A stretch of 64,000 bases of DNA from Curvibacter sp. PAE-UM (GCF_001432305.1 NZ_KQ483358.1:1544430-1608429); one strand, 5' to 3'. Shown: positions 9,128 to 18,519, numbered from the stretch's first letter. Translations and numbers: made by a program. The notes: generated from the letters alone by a model not told the origin.

Positions 9128-11325
9128 GCCCGCCGCAGGTCCTGGCTCTTGATCGGCAGCTCGCGGATGCGTTTGCCGGTCGCGGCAAAGATGGCGTTGA
9201 GCACGGCCGGTGCGGCCACCGCGATGGTGGGCTCGCCCACGCCGCCCCAGAAGCCGCCCGAGGGCAGCACGATGGTTTCCACCGGCGGCATCTCGGCCAG
9301 GCGCATCACGGGGTAGCTGTCGAAGTTCTTCTGCTCGACGGCACCGTCCTTGACGGTGATCTCGCCATACAGGGCGGCCGACAGGCCGTAGACGAAAGAG
9401 CCCTCCACCTGCGCCTCGATCTGCTGCGGGTTGACGGCGTGGCCCGGGTCGGTGGCCGCCACGATGCGGTGCACCTTGAGCTTGCCCTCGGCGCTGACCG
9501 AAACCTCGGCGCAGGCCGCCACGTAGCTGCCAAAGCCCATGGTCTGCGCCAGGCCGCGGAACACACCGGCCGGGGCCGGCTGGTCCCAGCCCACGCGCTG
9601 GGCCACGGCGTTGAGCACGGCCAGGTGCTTGGGGTGCTTGTCCATGAGCTTGCGGCGCAGGGCCAGCGGGTCCTGGCTGGTGGCATGCGCAATCTCGTCG
9701 AGGAAACACTCGAGGTAGATCGTGTTCTGGTTCAGGTTCACGCCGCGCCAGAAGCCGGCCGGCACATGCGGGTTGCGCATGGCGTGGTCGATCAGCAGGT
9801 TGGGGAAGCTGTAGCCGATGGAGGCCTCGGGGCCGGAGGGGTTGAGGCCCTGGTAGACCACCATGTCCTTGCCGTCGCGCATGGCTTGCGGCGCCACCGT
9901 GGCCAGGATGGACTGGCCCGAGATGCGCATGTGCAGTCCGCTGATGTTGCCCTGTGCATCCAGGCCGGCCGTCAGCCTGGCGCTGGTGATCGGGTGGTAG
10001 AAGCAGTGCTGCATGTCCTCCTCGCGCGACCAGATCAGCTTGATCGGCGTGCCCGGCATGGCCTTGGCCAGCTGCACCGCCTGCGTGACGAAGTCGCTGC
10101 GCCCGCGCCGCCCGAAGCCGCCGCCGAGGTAGAGCTTGTAGACCTCGCATTGCGCCGGCGGCAGGCCCGATGCCTCGGCCGCGGCGGCCAGGGCCGCCTC
10201 GCCGTTCTGCGTGGGCACCCAGACGTCGCAGTGCTCGGGCGTCCAGCGCGCCGTGGCGTTCATGGGCTCCATGGTCGCGTGGTTCTGGTAGGGATAGCTG
10301 TAGACGGCCTCGATCTTGCGCGGGGCACCCGCGATGGCTGCGGCGGCGTCCCCGTTGCTGTTGCCCACCGAGGTCGCAGCGACGGAGGGGTCGAGACCGG
10401 CCTTGAGCGTGGCGGCGATGTCGGCCTGCGAGATGGCCGCGTTGGGGCCGTAGTCCCATTCGATCGTCAGTGCGTCCAGCGCGGTCTTGGCGCGCCACCA
10501 GGTGTCGGCCACCACGGCCACGGCGCTGGGGCCGACCTGCACCACCTTCTTCACGCCGGCGCGCCGCATGATGGGCGCGGCGTTGAAGCTCTTCACCTTG
10601 CCACCGAAGACCGGGCAGTCCCGGATGGCGGCGTTGAGCATGCCCGGCAGGCGCAGGTCGATGCCGTAGTCCTGCGCCCCCGTGGTCTTCTTGAAGGTAT
10701 CGAGCCGCGCCATGCGCTGGCCGGCGATCTTCCAGTCCTTCGGGTCCTTGAGCGGCACGCTGGCCGGATCGGGCGGCGTGAGCTGCCCGGCGGCGGCGGC
10801 CACGCGGCCGTAGATGGTCTTGCGGCCCGTGGGCGTGTGCGTGATCACGCCGGCGGCGGCGCTGCATTCGGCGGCTGGCACGCCCCAGGCGTTGGCCGCG
10901 GCCTGCACCAGCATCACGCGCGCGATGGCGCCGCCCTTGCGCACGTAGTCATGCGACTCGCGGATGCCGCGGCTGCCGCCGGTGGCGAAGTTGCCCCAGA
11001 TGCGTTTGCGCGCCAGGTTCTGGCCCGGCGTGGGGTACTCGGTGGTCACGCGCGCCCAGCTGCATTCCAGTTCCTCGGCCACCAGCTGGGCCAGGCCGGT
11101 CAGCGTGCCCTGGCCCATCTCGGAACGTGCGATGCGGATGACCACGGTGTCGTCGGGCTTGACTACTACCCAGGCGTTGATCTCGGGCGCGTCGGCACGC
11201 ACCGCACTGGTCTGGGCCTGCGCCAGCGGTACATGGAAGCTCACCATCAGGCCGCCGGCGGCGCCGGCCGTGCCGGCCAGGAAACCACGGCGCGAGAGTT
11301 CGGGGTTCGGCAAAGAGGTGCTCAT
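9124..11325 (-). CDS. Xanthine-oxidase-family molybdopterin subunit (IorB-like), Tat-exported
   Basis: This 733-residue protein has a twin-arginine signal ([15 protein letters not shown]) and the architecture of periplasmic molybdenum hydroxylase large subunits such as isoquinoline 1-oxidoreductase beta. Molybdopterin-binding [12 protein letters not shown] is in the middle, and [17 protein letters not shown] near the C-terminus supplies the catalytic Glu. It pairs with the 2Fe-2S subunit encoded just upstream (4-nt overlap) and overlaps soxX downstream. Substrates in this family are usually aldehydes or N-heterocycles; operon placement with sox genes suggests electron delivery to a SoxX-type cytochrome or an unrecognised sulfur substrate, which is inference. 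Confidence 0.85.
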   Translation of the reverse strand: MSTSLPNPELSRRGFLAGTAGAAGGLMVSFHVPLAQAQTSAVRADAPEINAWVVVKPDDTVVIRIARSEMGQGTLTGLAQLVAEELECSWARVTTEYPTPGQNLARKRIWGNFATGGSRGIRESHDYVRKGGAIARVMLVQAAANAWGVPAAECSAAAGVITHTPTGRKTIYGRVAAAAGQLTPPDPASVPLKDPKDWKIAGQRMARLDTFKKTTGAQDYGIDLRLPGMLNAAIRDCPVFGGKVKSFNAAPIMRRAGVKKVVQVGPSAVAVVADTWWRAKTALDALTIEWDYGPNAAISQADIAATLKAGLDPSVAATSVGNSNGDAAAAIAGAPRKIEAVYSYPYQNHATMEPMNATARWTPEHCDVWVPTQNGEAALAAAAEASGLPPAQCEVYKLYLGGGFGRRGRSDFVTQAVQLAKAMPGTPIKLIWSREEDMQHCFYHPITSARLTAGLDAQGNISGLHMRISGQSILATVAPQAMRDGKDMVVYQGLNPSGPEASIGYSFPNLLIDHAMRNPHVPAGFWRGVNLNQNTIYLECFLDEIAHATSQDPLALRRKLMDKHPKHLAVLNAVAQRVGWDQPAPAGVFRGLAQTMGFGSYVAACAEVSVSAEGKLKVHRIVAATDPGHAVNPQQIEAQVEGSFVYGLSAALYGEITVKDGAVEQKNFDSYPVMRLAEMPPVETIVLPSGGFWGGVGEPTIAVAAPAVLNAIFAATGKRIRELPIKSQDLRRA

Positions 11326-11825
11326 GTTGCGCTCCCTTCGGGGTGCTGGATGGCCAGCTCGGCCTTGCGGGTGCCGCCCCCGCGTGCTGCGGTGTGGATG
11401 GCGGCGCGCACGCGGTTGTAGGTGCCGCAGCGGCAGATGTTGGTGACGGCCGCGTCGATGTCGGCATCGCTGGGCTTCGGGTTGGTCTTGAGCAGGGCGG
11501 AGACCGCCATGATCATGCCGCTCTGGCAGAAGCCGCACTGCGGCACGTCCAGTGCCTGCCAGGCGCGCTGCACCGGGTGCGTGCCGTTGCGCGACAGGCC
11601 CTCGATGGTCACCACGGTCTGGCTGGCCTTGACGGCGCGCAGCGGCATCGCGCAGCTGCGTACCGCGTTGCCGTCGATGTGCACGGTGCAGGCGCCACAC
11701 TGCGCGATGCCGCAACCGTATTTGGTGCCCGTGAGGTTGAGCTGCTCGCGCAGCACCCACAGCAGGGGGGTATCGGGTGCCGCGTCGAATTCGCGGTCCT
11801 TGCCGTTGACGTTGAGTTTCGCCAT
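11322..11825 (-). CDS. (2Fe-2S)-binding subunit of molybdenum hydroxylase (IorA-like)
   Basis: A 167-residue protein with a plant-type ferredoxin cluster (Cys38, 43, 46 and 58 around [17 protein letters not shown]) and a second helical cluster (CGFC at 97-100 and CRC at 131-133). This is the standard small subunit of xanthine-oxidase-family enzymes. It transfers electrons from the Mo subunit and has no signal peptide, so it is probably exported with its Tat-bearing partner. The start at 11825 is followed by [14 protein letters not shown]; an upstream ATG is not supported. It is the first gene of the Mo-sox operon. Confidence 0.88.
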   Translation of the reverse strand: MAKLNVNGKDREFDAAPDTPLLWVLREQLNLTGTKYGCGIAQCGACTVHIDGNAVRSCAMPLRAVKASQTVVTIEGLSRNGTHPVQRAWQALDVPQCGFCQSGMIMAVSALLKTNPKPSDADIDAAVTNICRCGTYNRVRAAIHTAARGGGTRKAELAIQHPEGSAT

Positions 11826-11935
11826 CGTATGTCTCCTCGAAGGTGTGGCGTGCTGGGCCGGATGATGCCGGCCCATGCTGTTTTATATGCCATTTCGCGC
11901 CGCCGTGCAGCGCGGCGAGGGAGACAGGACGGGAT

Positions 11936-12385
11936 TCAGACGGCCTTGATGGCCAGCGTGCGGCGGCGGGACTTGCTGGCTACGGGTTTACCCGGGATCA
12001 GATCGGCCAGGGTGTGACCATCCAGATGCGCCATGAAATCCTGGAGTGCGCCGCGGATCACCGCAGCGAGCCGACACCCGCGTGTGATGGTGCAGTCGTT
12101 GCCGGGACCGAAGCACTCGACCAGCTGGAAGTCGCTTTCCATGCTGCGCACCACCTTGCCCAGGTTGATGGCCTCGGGCGGTGCGCCCAGACGCATGCCG
12201 CCGCCCTTGCCGCGCACGGTCTCGATCCAGCCGGCCAGGGCCAGCTGGTGCGTGATCTTCATCAGATGCGCTTCGGAGATGCCGTGTACCGTGGCGATCT
12301 CGGCGATGGTGCACAGGCGGTCAGGCTGCTGCGCCAGGTACATCAGCAGGCGCAGCGCGTAATCGGTCATGCTGGTCAGGCGCAT
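11936..12385 (-). CDS. nsrR: Rrf2-family nitric-oxide-sensitive repressor NsrR
   Basis: This 149-residue Rrf2 regulator has an N-terminal winged helix (MRLTSMTDYALRLLMYLAQ, with recognition region ISEAHLMKITHQLA). Three cysteines (Cys91, Cys98, Cys104; CFGPGNDC then TRGC) have the spacing of the NsrR iron-sulfur ligands. NsrR loses DNA binding on reaction of its cluster with NO. It is downstream of nnrS and a truncated globin gene, which fits an NO-detoxification unit. An NsrR-type operator at 14141-14163 supports autoregulation if the three genes share a transcript. Confidence 0.88.
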   Translation of the reverse strand: MRLTSMTDYALRLLMYLAQQPDRLCTIAEIATVHGISEAHLMKITHQLALAGWIETVRGKGGGMRLGAPPEAINLGKVVRSMESDFQLVECFGPGNDCTITRGCRLAAVIRGALQDFMAHLDGHTLADLIPGKPVASKSRRRTLAIKAV

Positions 12386-12491
12386 GGAACTCAGTCTTTC
12401 CGGTTGTCGGCACGTTCGTCGAACGGGTTCATTCTATGGCCTGTGCCGTTCACCGACATCGGGCGGATGCAGGCTTCGGCAGCGACGCGGC

Positions 12492-13721
12492 TCACGTCCG
12501 CTGGCCCAGCGTGACGGTGGCCACTTGCGGCTTGTGGTCCGGCCGCGGGCGAATCATCCAGGGAAAGAAGCGCCAGAGATAGAGCGCGAGTGCGGCGATC
12601 CAGCACAGAGCCGCGCCCTGCAGGAGCAGCAGGACGGGGCCCGACGGGAACAGGCCGGCCAGGCGCAGCGCCACAGCGATGACCATCAGCCAGTAGCTGG
12701 CCACCATGCTGCGGTCCACCACCAGCGGTCGGCCCAGGTGGCCCAGCGCCGTGCGCGTGACCATGCCGATGATCATCAGCGTGAAGCCGCCCATGGCGAT
12801 CATGTGTACATGCACGGCATTGCGCAGCGGCGCACCGGCGGCCTGGGCCGCAGCCACGAGCAGGCCGGCGCCCAGTCCCGCATAGCCGGCGTACAGGATC
12901 CACAGCAGCGGCCGGCTGCGCACCGCCAGCGGTTTCCAGCCCAGCAGCTGCCACAGCGGAATGCTGCCGCACACCAGCAAGGCCAGCGCCAGCGGCCACT
13001 GCCACTGCAGCAGCACGAAGAGTACGGCCAGCGCACCTGCAGCGAGCTGCACCAGGCCGCTGCGCTCGTGCATGGGGATGGTCAGCCCCGGCACCGCACG
13101 CATGGCGAAAAAGGGGATGACGCGCCGCCCCACCAGCAGGGCGATGACGGCCATGCACAGCAGGCCGGCGTTGAAGCGCTGCATCAGCAGGGTGTGATCG
13201 CCGCCCAGCGCGGCCAGCAGGTAGAGCACGTCGGTGGTGCCCAGGGCCAGCAGCAGCAGCGGCACGGCGTAGTTGCGCCGGTTGCGCGTGCCGTAGACCG
13301 CGCGTGCCATGGCCGCTGCCGACAGCAGGAAGAACGCCGCCTCGGCGCCGAAACCCAGCCAGAAGAGTGCAGGGCTGGGCAACAGCAGGCCGATGCGTGC
13401 CAGCAGCCACAAGGCGCAGGCGGCCAGCAGCACGCCGGGCGGCGTGGGGTTCACACCGGTCCAGTTGGCACCGGCCGTCATCAGGAAACCCACCGCGATG
13501 GTGGCGACGAAGCCCCACATCATCTCGTGCGCGTGCCAGGCCACCCCGCCCAGCGGCCCCTGCAGCCACTGGGGCGCAAAGATCCACAGCGCCACCGCCA
13601 CCAGGGCCCAGCCGGTCCCGGCCAGGTAGAGCGGGCGAAAGCCCATTTCCAGGAAGGCCCGCAGCGTGGGCCGGGGCCGGGCCGATGCGGCCGGTTCGTC
13701 GATCTGCAGCAGCGTGCTCAT
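12492..13721 (-). CDS. nnrS: NnrS-family membrane protein
   Basis: This 409-residue polytopic membrane protein has about 12 hydrophobic segments and NnrS signatures such as FRPLYLAGTGW, WHAHEMMWGF and VHMIAMGGFTLMIIGM, whose histidines are thought to bind haem or metal. NnrS helps cells tolerate nitric oxide. The start at 13721 (MSTLLQIDEP) overlaps the globin stop as ATGA; a longer reading to 13787 is unlikely. It is flanked by globin upstream and nsrR downstream on the same strand. Confidence 0.92.
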   Translation of the reverse strand: MSTLLQIDEPAASARPRPTLRAFLEMGFRPLYLAGTGWALVAVALWIFAPQWLQGPLGGVAWHAHEMMWGFVATIAVGFLMTAGANWTGVNPTPPGVLLAACALWLLARIGLLLPSPALFWLGFGAEAAFFLLSAAAMARAVYGTRNRRNYAVPLLLLALGTTDVLYLLAALGGDHTLLMQRFNAGLLCMAVIALLVGRRVIPFFAMRAVPGLTIPMHERSGLVQLAAGALAVLFVLLQWQWPLALALLVCGSIPLWQLLGWKPLAVRSRPLLWILYAGYAGLGAGLLVAAAQAAGAPLRNAVHVHMIAMGGFTLMIIGMVTRTALGHLGRPLVVDRSMVASYWLMVIAVALRLAGLFPSGPVLLLLQGAALCWIAALALYLWRFFPWMIRPRPDHKPQVATVTLGQRT

Positions 13722-14128
13722 GGGGTCAGCTCCTGCAGCCCCGTGCTGGTCTCGGTGGCCGGGTTGGCCAGCTGGTAGCCGTACCACAGGCTGCCGGCGA
13801 TGCGGTGCGCCAGATGGCTCACCCGCTCCCGCAGGGCCGTGTTGGGCAGGGTGGCGGCCGTTTCATCGAAGAGCTGCAGCCAGTGGCTGAACAGCACGGC
13901 CGTCAGCCCGGGCAGGGCCGCGTGCAAGGGCATGGGCGTGCCGTGAAAGCGCCGAGTGCCGCGCAGCGCCGACGACCAGAAGTCGCACAGCTTGGCTTCG
14001 TGGGCGGGCCAGTCATGGATGCGGGCGTTGAAGATGGGGCCCAGCTGCTCGTCGCGGCGCACACGCGCATAGAAGCGCTGCACCAGCGTGGCGATCTCTT
14101 CTTCGCTGCACAGTTGCGGGTCGGGCAT
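13718..14128 (-). CDS. Group III truncated haemoglobin
   Basis: This 136-residue protein has the family III truncated globin pattern: FYARVRRDEQLGPIFNARI in the first helices, FWSSALRG, and the proximal-His segment PMPLHAALPGL (His69). Such globins bind O2 or NO and often belong to NO-stress regulons. It is the first gene of the globin-nnrS(-nsrR) cluster. An NsrR-like operator begins 13 nt upstream of its start codon, so de-repression by NO is likely. Confidence 0.88.
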   Translation of the reverse strand: MPDPQLCSEEEIATLVQRFYARVRRDEQLGPIFNARIHDWPAHEAKLCDFWSSALRGTRRFHGTPMPLHAALPGLTAVLFSHWLQLFDETAATLPNTALRERVSHLAHRIAGSLWYGYQLANPATETSTGLQELTP

Positions 14129-14140
14129 GGCGGTCTCATT

Positions 14141-14163
14141 AAGATATAAAACTTATATATCTT
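14141..14163. promoter_or_regulatory. NsrR operator upstream of globin-nnrS
   Basis: A 23-bp 11-1-11 inverted repeat: left half AAGATATAAAA, one C, right half TTATATATCTT. The two halves match at 10 of 11 positions when one is reverse-complemented. The known NsrR consensus has the same 11-1-11 form with AAGATG at the outside. It lies just before the globin start and upstream of nsrR, so autoregulation is probable. Confidence 0.8.
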
Positions 14164-14211
14164 AACGAAAAAATCCTTCCCCGTCGAACCCTGTCGGGCG
14201 CACGGCGTGGT

Positions 14212-14607
14212 TCATCGCTTGTAGCGGACCATGGTCCGGTTCAGGCCGGTGCGCGCGCATTCGTACTGTCCGGCTTCGCAGGGCGCACGGTAGTTCAGGC
14301 GGCCGGCGTGCAGCAGCCAGTGGGTGCCGAGCGTGCAGGCCAGCCCCAGCAGGGCCACGGCCAGCGCCTCCCCGGGGCGGCGCGTGAACAGGGCATAGGG
14401 CGCGCACAGGGCCAGGCTGAGGACGGCGGCGGCGATGAGCAGGGAACCCATGTCCGGGTTGCTGAAGTGTTTCCACTCGGCGAACAGCAGGTAGGCAGCA
14501 TCCGCCGCCGCGACCGGCACGATCAGGATGGCCAGGACGGTCTGCCAGATGGCGCCCGGCGCAGCTGTCCGGCTCTGGGTGTCACCCTTTTTCTTGTCTT
14601 TGCTCAA
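14212..14607 (-). CDS. Small membrane protein of unknown function
   Basis: A 131-residue protein with a charged N-terminus (MSKDKKKGDTQ) and three hydrophobic segments, then a soluble tail with two cysteines (APCEAGQYECARTG). The frame begins with TTG at 14605-14607 preceded by GAGGAC, so translation would start at a rare codon. It is monocistronic, between the globin operator and the Bug-protein gene. I do not recognise the family. Confidence 0.55.
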   Translation of the reverse strand: MSKDKKKGDTQSRTAAPGAIWQTVLAILIVPVAAADAAYLLFAEWKHFSNPDMGSLLIAAAVLSLALCAPYALFTRRPGEALAVALLGLACTLGTHWLLHAGRLNYRAPCEAGQYECARTGLNRTMVRYKR

Positions 14608-14666
14608 GCTTGTCCTCGGCAGGGGTTCGTCGGGTAATGCGGGTCGGTCGCTGCAGGCGGAAGTCT

Positions 14667-15629
14667 TCAGTCCAGCCTGGCGCCGGATTTCTGCACGGCG
14701 GCAGCCCAGCGCGGCAGCTCGGCGCCCAGGAACTTCGCGAAGTCGTCAGCGCCCAGGAAGGCCGGGTCGGCGCCCTGGCTGATCATGCGGCTGCGCAACT
14801 CGGGCTGGGTCATCACCTGGCGGAAGGCCTCGCTGAGTTTGGCCACCACGTCCCTGGGTGTGCCGGCGGGCGCCAGAAAACCGTAGAAGCCCACCACCTC
14901 GAAGCCCTTGAGGCCGCTTTCGATGACGGTCGGGATGTCGGGCAGGGCAGGGTTGCGCTCGCGGCTGGTCACGGCCAGCGCGCGCACCTTGCCCTGCTTG
15001 TGGTACGCCGCGGCCTGCGGAATGCTCTCGGCCATGAACTGCACCTGGCCGGCCATCAGGTCGGTGAAGGCCGGCGCGCTGCCGCGGTAGGGGATGTGCA
15101 CCATGAAGAGCCCGGTGGCGGTCTTGAACATCTCGGGCACCAGGTGGCTGATGCCGCCGTTGCCGGCCGAGCCGTAGTTGACCTGGCCGGGCCGCGAACG
15201 CGCGTAGTCCATGAACTCCTTGAGCGTGGTCACCGGCACCTTGGGGTTGACCAGCAGGGCCAGGGGCTGCATGGCGGTGCGGGCGATGGGGATGAAGTCC
15301 TTCAGCGTGCCGTAGGGCAGCTTGCTGTAGAGCGCGGGGTTGATGACCATGGTGCCGGTGTTGGCCAGCAGCAGGGTGTGGCCGTCAGGGGCGGACTTCA
15401 TGACCTCCTGCGCGCCCACCGTACCGCCGGCACCGGATTTGTAGTCGATCAGCACGGGCTGGCCCAGCACGGCCTGCAGCCGCTCGCTGAGCAGACGTGC
15501 GTGCTGGTCCAGCGGGCCGCCGGCCGGAAAGCCGATCACGATGCGCACGGGCTTGCTGGGAAAGGTCTGGGCCGCGGCCGTCAGTGAAAGCAGCAGGCCT
15601 GAGAGCAGGAGGCCGAGGGTCTTGCGCAT
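14667..15629 (-). CDS. Bug-family (TctC) tripartite tricarboxylate transporter solute-binding protein
   Basis: This 320-residue periplasmic binding protein has a signal peptide (LLLSGLLLSLTAAAQ). Typical Bug features are FPSKPVRIVIGFPAGGPLDQ, YKSGAGGTVGAQEVMKSAPDG, NPALYSKLPY and HIPYRGSAPAFTDLMAG. Bug proteins are massively expanded in Burkholderiales and bind carboxylates or other small acids; the ligand is not predictable. No TctA/TctB membrane genes are adjacent. The start at 15629 was chosen for the signal peptide. It is divergent from the acyl-CoA ligase gene across 211 nt. Confidence 0.9.
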   Translation of the reverse strand: MRKTLGLLLSGLLLSLTAAAQTFPSKPVRIVIGFPAGGPLDQHARLLSERLQAVLGQPVLIDYKSGAGGTVGAQEVMKSAPDGHTLLLANTGTMVINPALYSKLPYGTLKDFIPIARTAMQPLALLVNPKVPVTTLKEFMDYARSRPGQVNYGSAGNGGISHLVPEMFKTATGLFMVHIPYRGSAPAFTDLMAGQVQFMAESIPQAAAYHKQGKVRALAVTSRERNPALPDIPTVIESGLKGFEVVGFYGFLAPAGTPRDVVAKLSEAFRQVMTQPELRSRMISQGADPAFLGADDFAKFLGAELPRWAAAVQKSGARLD

Positions 15630-15840
15630 GGTGAACTCCGTCAGTGATGAATGGCCCGGGCGGGCAGGGGCGAGGCCCGCACCGTGGTGCATGGCCCTAT
15701 CGTAACGACCCGATCCGGGCAGCGACATCCGGGTAAGTCTTGAGGGCGTGGGGTCGCGTGCGCGACCGGGTATCGGGTGCGACCCGGATGCCGGATCGAT
15801 GTGCCCGCGTTAGGCTGCCAGCCTGGAGGTAGAGATTCCC

Positions 15841-17547
15841 ATGCGTTCCCACTACAAATTCTGGCCCCACCGTCTGCCGCATGCGATCACACCGCCGGCC
15901 ACCTCGCTGTGGGACAACCTGGCCGTGAGCGCATGGCGCTACCCGGACAAGCCTGCCCTTGTCTTCTTCGGTCGCGCCTGGTCCTACGCCGAGGTGCTGC
16001 AACAGGCCGAACGCCTGGCGGCCTTCCTGCATGGGCTGGGCGTCGGCAAGGGCGACCGTGTGGTGCTGAACCTGCAGAACTGCCCGCAGCTGGTCATTGC
16101 GCACTTCGCCATCCTGCGTGCCAATGCCGTGGTGGTGCCGGTCAACCCCATGAACCGCAGCGAGGAACTCAAGCACTACATCACCGATCCGCAGGCGAAA
16201 GTCGCCATCACCAGCGCGGACCTGGCCGCCGGCCTGGCGCGTGCCAGCGACGAGCTGCCGCCGGGCCAGGGCCTGGCGCACCTGGTGGTGACGCAGTTCA
16301 CCGAGGCCTTCGATCCGCAGCAGGCCGGCAAGGAGGCGCCCCCCGAGACCTGGCGCGACTGGCTGCTCACGCAGCACGCGCTGCCCGCGCTCCAGGGTGG
16401 GCAGGTGCATGCCTGGGCGCAGGCCCTGGCGTCGCCTGCGCCGCTGCCGGCTCTGCAGGTGGGACCGGGGGACCTGGCCCTGCTGCCCTACACCAGCGGC
16501 ACCACGGGCCTGCCCAAGGGCTGCATGCACACGCACGCCAGCATCATGCACAACGCCGTGGCCAGCGGCATCTGGGGCAATGGCACGGCCGAAAACGTGA
16601 CGCTGGCCGTGGTGCCCATGTTCCACATCACCGGCATGGTCAGCGTGATGCACGCGAGCCTCTACATCGGGGCCACGCTGGTCGTGATGCCGCGCTGGGA
16701 CCGCGACCTCGCGGGGCGGCTGATCTCGGTCCGTCGGGTGACGCACTGGACCAACATCCCGACCATGGTGATCGACCTGCTGGCCAGCCCGAACTTCGCG
16801 CAGTACGACCTCTCCAGCCTGGTCAACATCGGCGGCGGCGGCGCGGCCATGCCGCAGGCGGTGGCGCAGCGCCTGTACGAGCAGTTCGGCCTGCGTTACG
16901 TGGAAGGCTATGGCCTGACCGAAACCGCGGCGCCCTCGCACACCAACCCGCCGGACGCTCCCAAGCAGCAGTGCCTGGGCATTCCTTTCATGAGCACCGA
17001 TGCGCGCGTGATCGACCCCCTGACTCTGCAGGAGATGCCTCAGGGCGAGCAGGGCGAGATCATCATCCACGGCCCCGAGGTCTTCCAGGGCTACTGGCGC
17101 CAGCCCGAGGCCACGGCGCGGGCCTTCATCGAACTGGACGGCAAGCGCTTCTTCCGCAGCGGCGACATGGGCCGCATCGACGAGGACGGCTACTTCTTCA
17201 TGACCGACCGACTCAAGCGCATGATCAATGCCTCGGGTTTCAAGGTCTGGCCGGCCGAGGTGGAGGCGCTGATGTTCAGGCACCCGGCCATCCAGGAGGC
17301 CTGCATCATCGCCACGAAGGACAGCTACCGCGGCGAATCGGTCAAGGCCGTGGTGGTGCTGCGCGCCAGTCACCAGGGTCAGGTCAGCGGGCAGGACATC
17401 ATCGACTGGTGCCGCGAGCACATGGCCGTCTACAAGGTGCCGCGTGTGGTGCAGTTCGTCGACGCCCTGCCCAAGAGCGGCACCGGCAAGGTCATGTGGC
17501 GCGCGCTGCAGGAGGCCGAACAGGCACAATCGCCCCCATCTTCCTGA
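15841..17547 (+). CDS. Acyl-CoA synthetase (AMP-forming fatty/aryl acid-CoA ligase)
   Basis: A 568-residue member of the ANL adenylating enzymes. The P-loop-like motif is YTSGTTGLPKGCMHTH, the adenylate-binding motif GYGLTETAAPS, the hinge SGDMGRIDEDGYFFMTDRLK and the C-terminal catalytic lysine region KSGTGKVMWR. It should activate a carboxylic acid with ATP and CoA, most likely a medium or long chain fatty acid given the overall resemblance. Translation starts at MRSHYKFWPHR. The K+ channel gene follows after 15 nt, perhaps on the same transcript. Confidence 0.88.
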   Translation: MRSHYKFWPHRLPHAITPPATSLWDNLAVSAWRYPDKPALVFFGRAWSYAEVLQQAERLAAFLHGLGVGKGDRVVLNLQNCPQLVIAHFAILRANAVVVPVNPMNRSEELKHYITDPQAKVAITSADLAAGLARASDELPPGQGLAHLVVTQFTEAFDPQQAGKEAPPETWRDWLLTQHALPALQGGQVHAWAQALASPAPLPALQVGPGDLALLPYTSGTTGLPKGCMHTHASIMHNAVASGIWGNGTAENVTLAVVPMFHITGMVSVMHASLYIGATLVVMPRWDRDLAGRLISVRRVTHWTNIPTMVIDLLASPNFAQYDLSSLVNIGGGGAAMPQAVAQRLYEQFGLRYVEGYGLTETAAPSHTNPPDAPKQQCLGIPFMSTDARVIDPLTLQEMPQGEQGEIIIHGPEVFQGYWRQPEATARAFIELDGKRFFRSGDMGRIDEDGYFFMTDRLKRMINASGFKVWPAEVEALMFRHPAIQEACIIATKDSYRGESVKAVVVLRASHQGQVSGQDIIDWCREHMAVYKVPRVVQFVDALPKSGTGKVMWRALQEAEQAQSPPSS

Positions 17548-17562
17548 GCCGGCCCGACATCC

Positions 17563-18456
17563 ATGAGCACTGACACCCCTGCTGCCAGCAGCACGCATGA
17601 AAACGACGCAGGGCGTCCCCAGACCGGCTGGCGCCTCAGTCTTTACACCGTCATCTTCGAGTCCGACACCCGGGCCGGGCGCCTGTTCGACATCTGGCTC
17701 ATCGCCCTCATCCTGGCCAGCGTGCTGGTGGTGATGCTCGACAGCCTGCCCGGTCTGCCGCCCGTCTCGCAGCTGCTGTTCGACCGCCTGGAATGGGTCT
17801 TCACCTTGCTCTTCACCGTGGAGTACCTTGCGCGCCTGGCCTGCGTGCGTCACCCGCTGCGTTATGCGCTGAGCTTCTACGGCATCATCGACCTGCTGGC
17901 CCTGCTGCCCACCTGGCTGGCCCTGCTGGTGCCCGAGGTGCACGCGCTGGTCGACGTGCGCGTGCTGCGCCTGCTGCGTGTGTTTCGCATCTTCAAGCTC
18001 ACCGCCTACCTGGCCGAGTTCCAGGCCCTGGGCGCCGCGCTGCGCGCCAGCCGGCGAAAGGTACTGGTCTTCATCTCGGCCGTGCTGATGATCGTGGTGG
18101 TGATGGGCACGCTGATGTACGTGGTCGAGGGGCCGGCCAACGGTTTCACCAGCATCCCCACCGCCGTCTACTGGGCCATCACCACCATGACCACGGTGGG
18201 TTTCGGCGACATCACGCCCAAGACCGATCTGGGCCGTTTCATCGCCTCCTTCATGATGCTGCTGGGCTGGGGCACGCTGGCCGTGCCCACCGGCATCGTC
18301 ACCGCCGAGATGACGGCGCGCCGCATCGGCAGCCAGCCAGTCTCGCGCACCTGCCCCGAGTGCCTGAAAGAGGGGCATGCCCCCGAGGCGCACTACTGCC
18401 TGCTGTGCGGCACGGCCCTGCCGCAGCTCGTGCGGGACGGGGAGGGTGTCAAATAA
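17563..18456 (+). CDS. Voltage-gated-type potassium channel with C-terminal zinc ribbon
   Basis: A 297-residue six-TM channel. S4 carries regularly spaced arginines (VRVLRLLRVFRIFK, about 132-145), and the pore has the K+ selectivity filter TVGFGD at 211-216. After S6 there is a short tail with CPEC (264-267) and CLLC (279-282), a zinc-ribbon pair unusual for classic Kv channels though found in some bacterial homologues. It probably conducts K+ in response to voltage. The ribbon might bind metal or sense redox state, which is inference. Confidence 0.88.
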   Translation: MSTDTPAASSTHENDAGRPQTGWRLSLYTVIFESDTRAGRLFDIWLIALILASVLVVMLDSLPGLPPVSQLLFDRLEWVFTLLFTVEYLARLACVRHPLRYALSFYGIIDLLALLPTWLALLVPEVHALVDVRVLRLLRVFRIFKLTAYLAEFQALGAALRASRRKVLVFISAVLMIVVVMGTLMYVVEGPANGFTSIPTAVYWAITTMTTVGFGDITPKTDLGRFIASFMMLLGWGTLAVPTGIVTAEMTARRIGSQPVSRTCPECLKEGHAPEAHYCLLCGTALPQLVRDGEGVK

Positions 18457-18489
18457 GTCACGCCAGAGGCTGCTTTTTTGCTATCAAAT

Positions 18490-18519
18490 TTGCACTAACC
18501 AGCCTGGCTGGGGCACAAT
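18490..18519 (+). promoter_or_regulatory. Putative promoter of the pilin gene
   Basis: TTGCAC at 18490-18495 and CACAAT at 18514-18519 are separated by 18 nt and lie about 33 nt before the pilin start. CACAAT is a frequent -10-like hexamer in this window (also near 17525 and 19095). No sigma-54 site was seen although pilA genes often use one. Confidence 0.35.

Noticed and set aside
9439-11421. A 660-codon plus-strand frame opposite the Mo subunit gene
   Set aside because: Shadow of the IorB-like gene; composition is biased to Gly, Ala, His and Arg and it has no recognisable domain.
15697-18393. An 898-codon open frame on the minus strand opposite the acyl-CoA ligase and K+ channel genes
   Set aside because: It lies antisense to two well-recognised proteins, is rich in His, Gln and Arg with no motifs, and is the usual product of high-GC codon bias.
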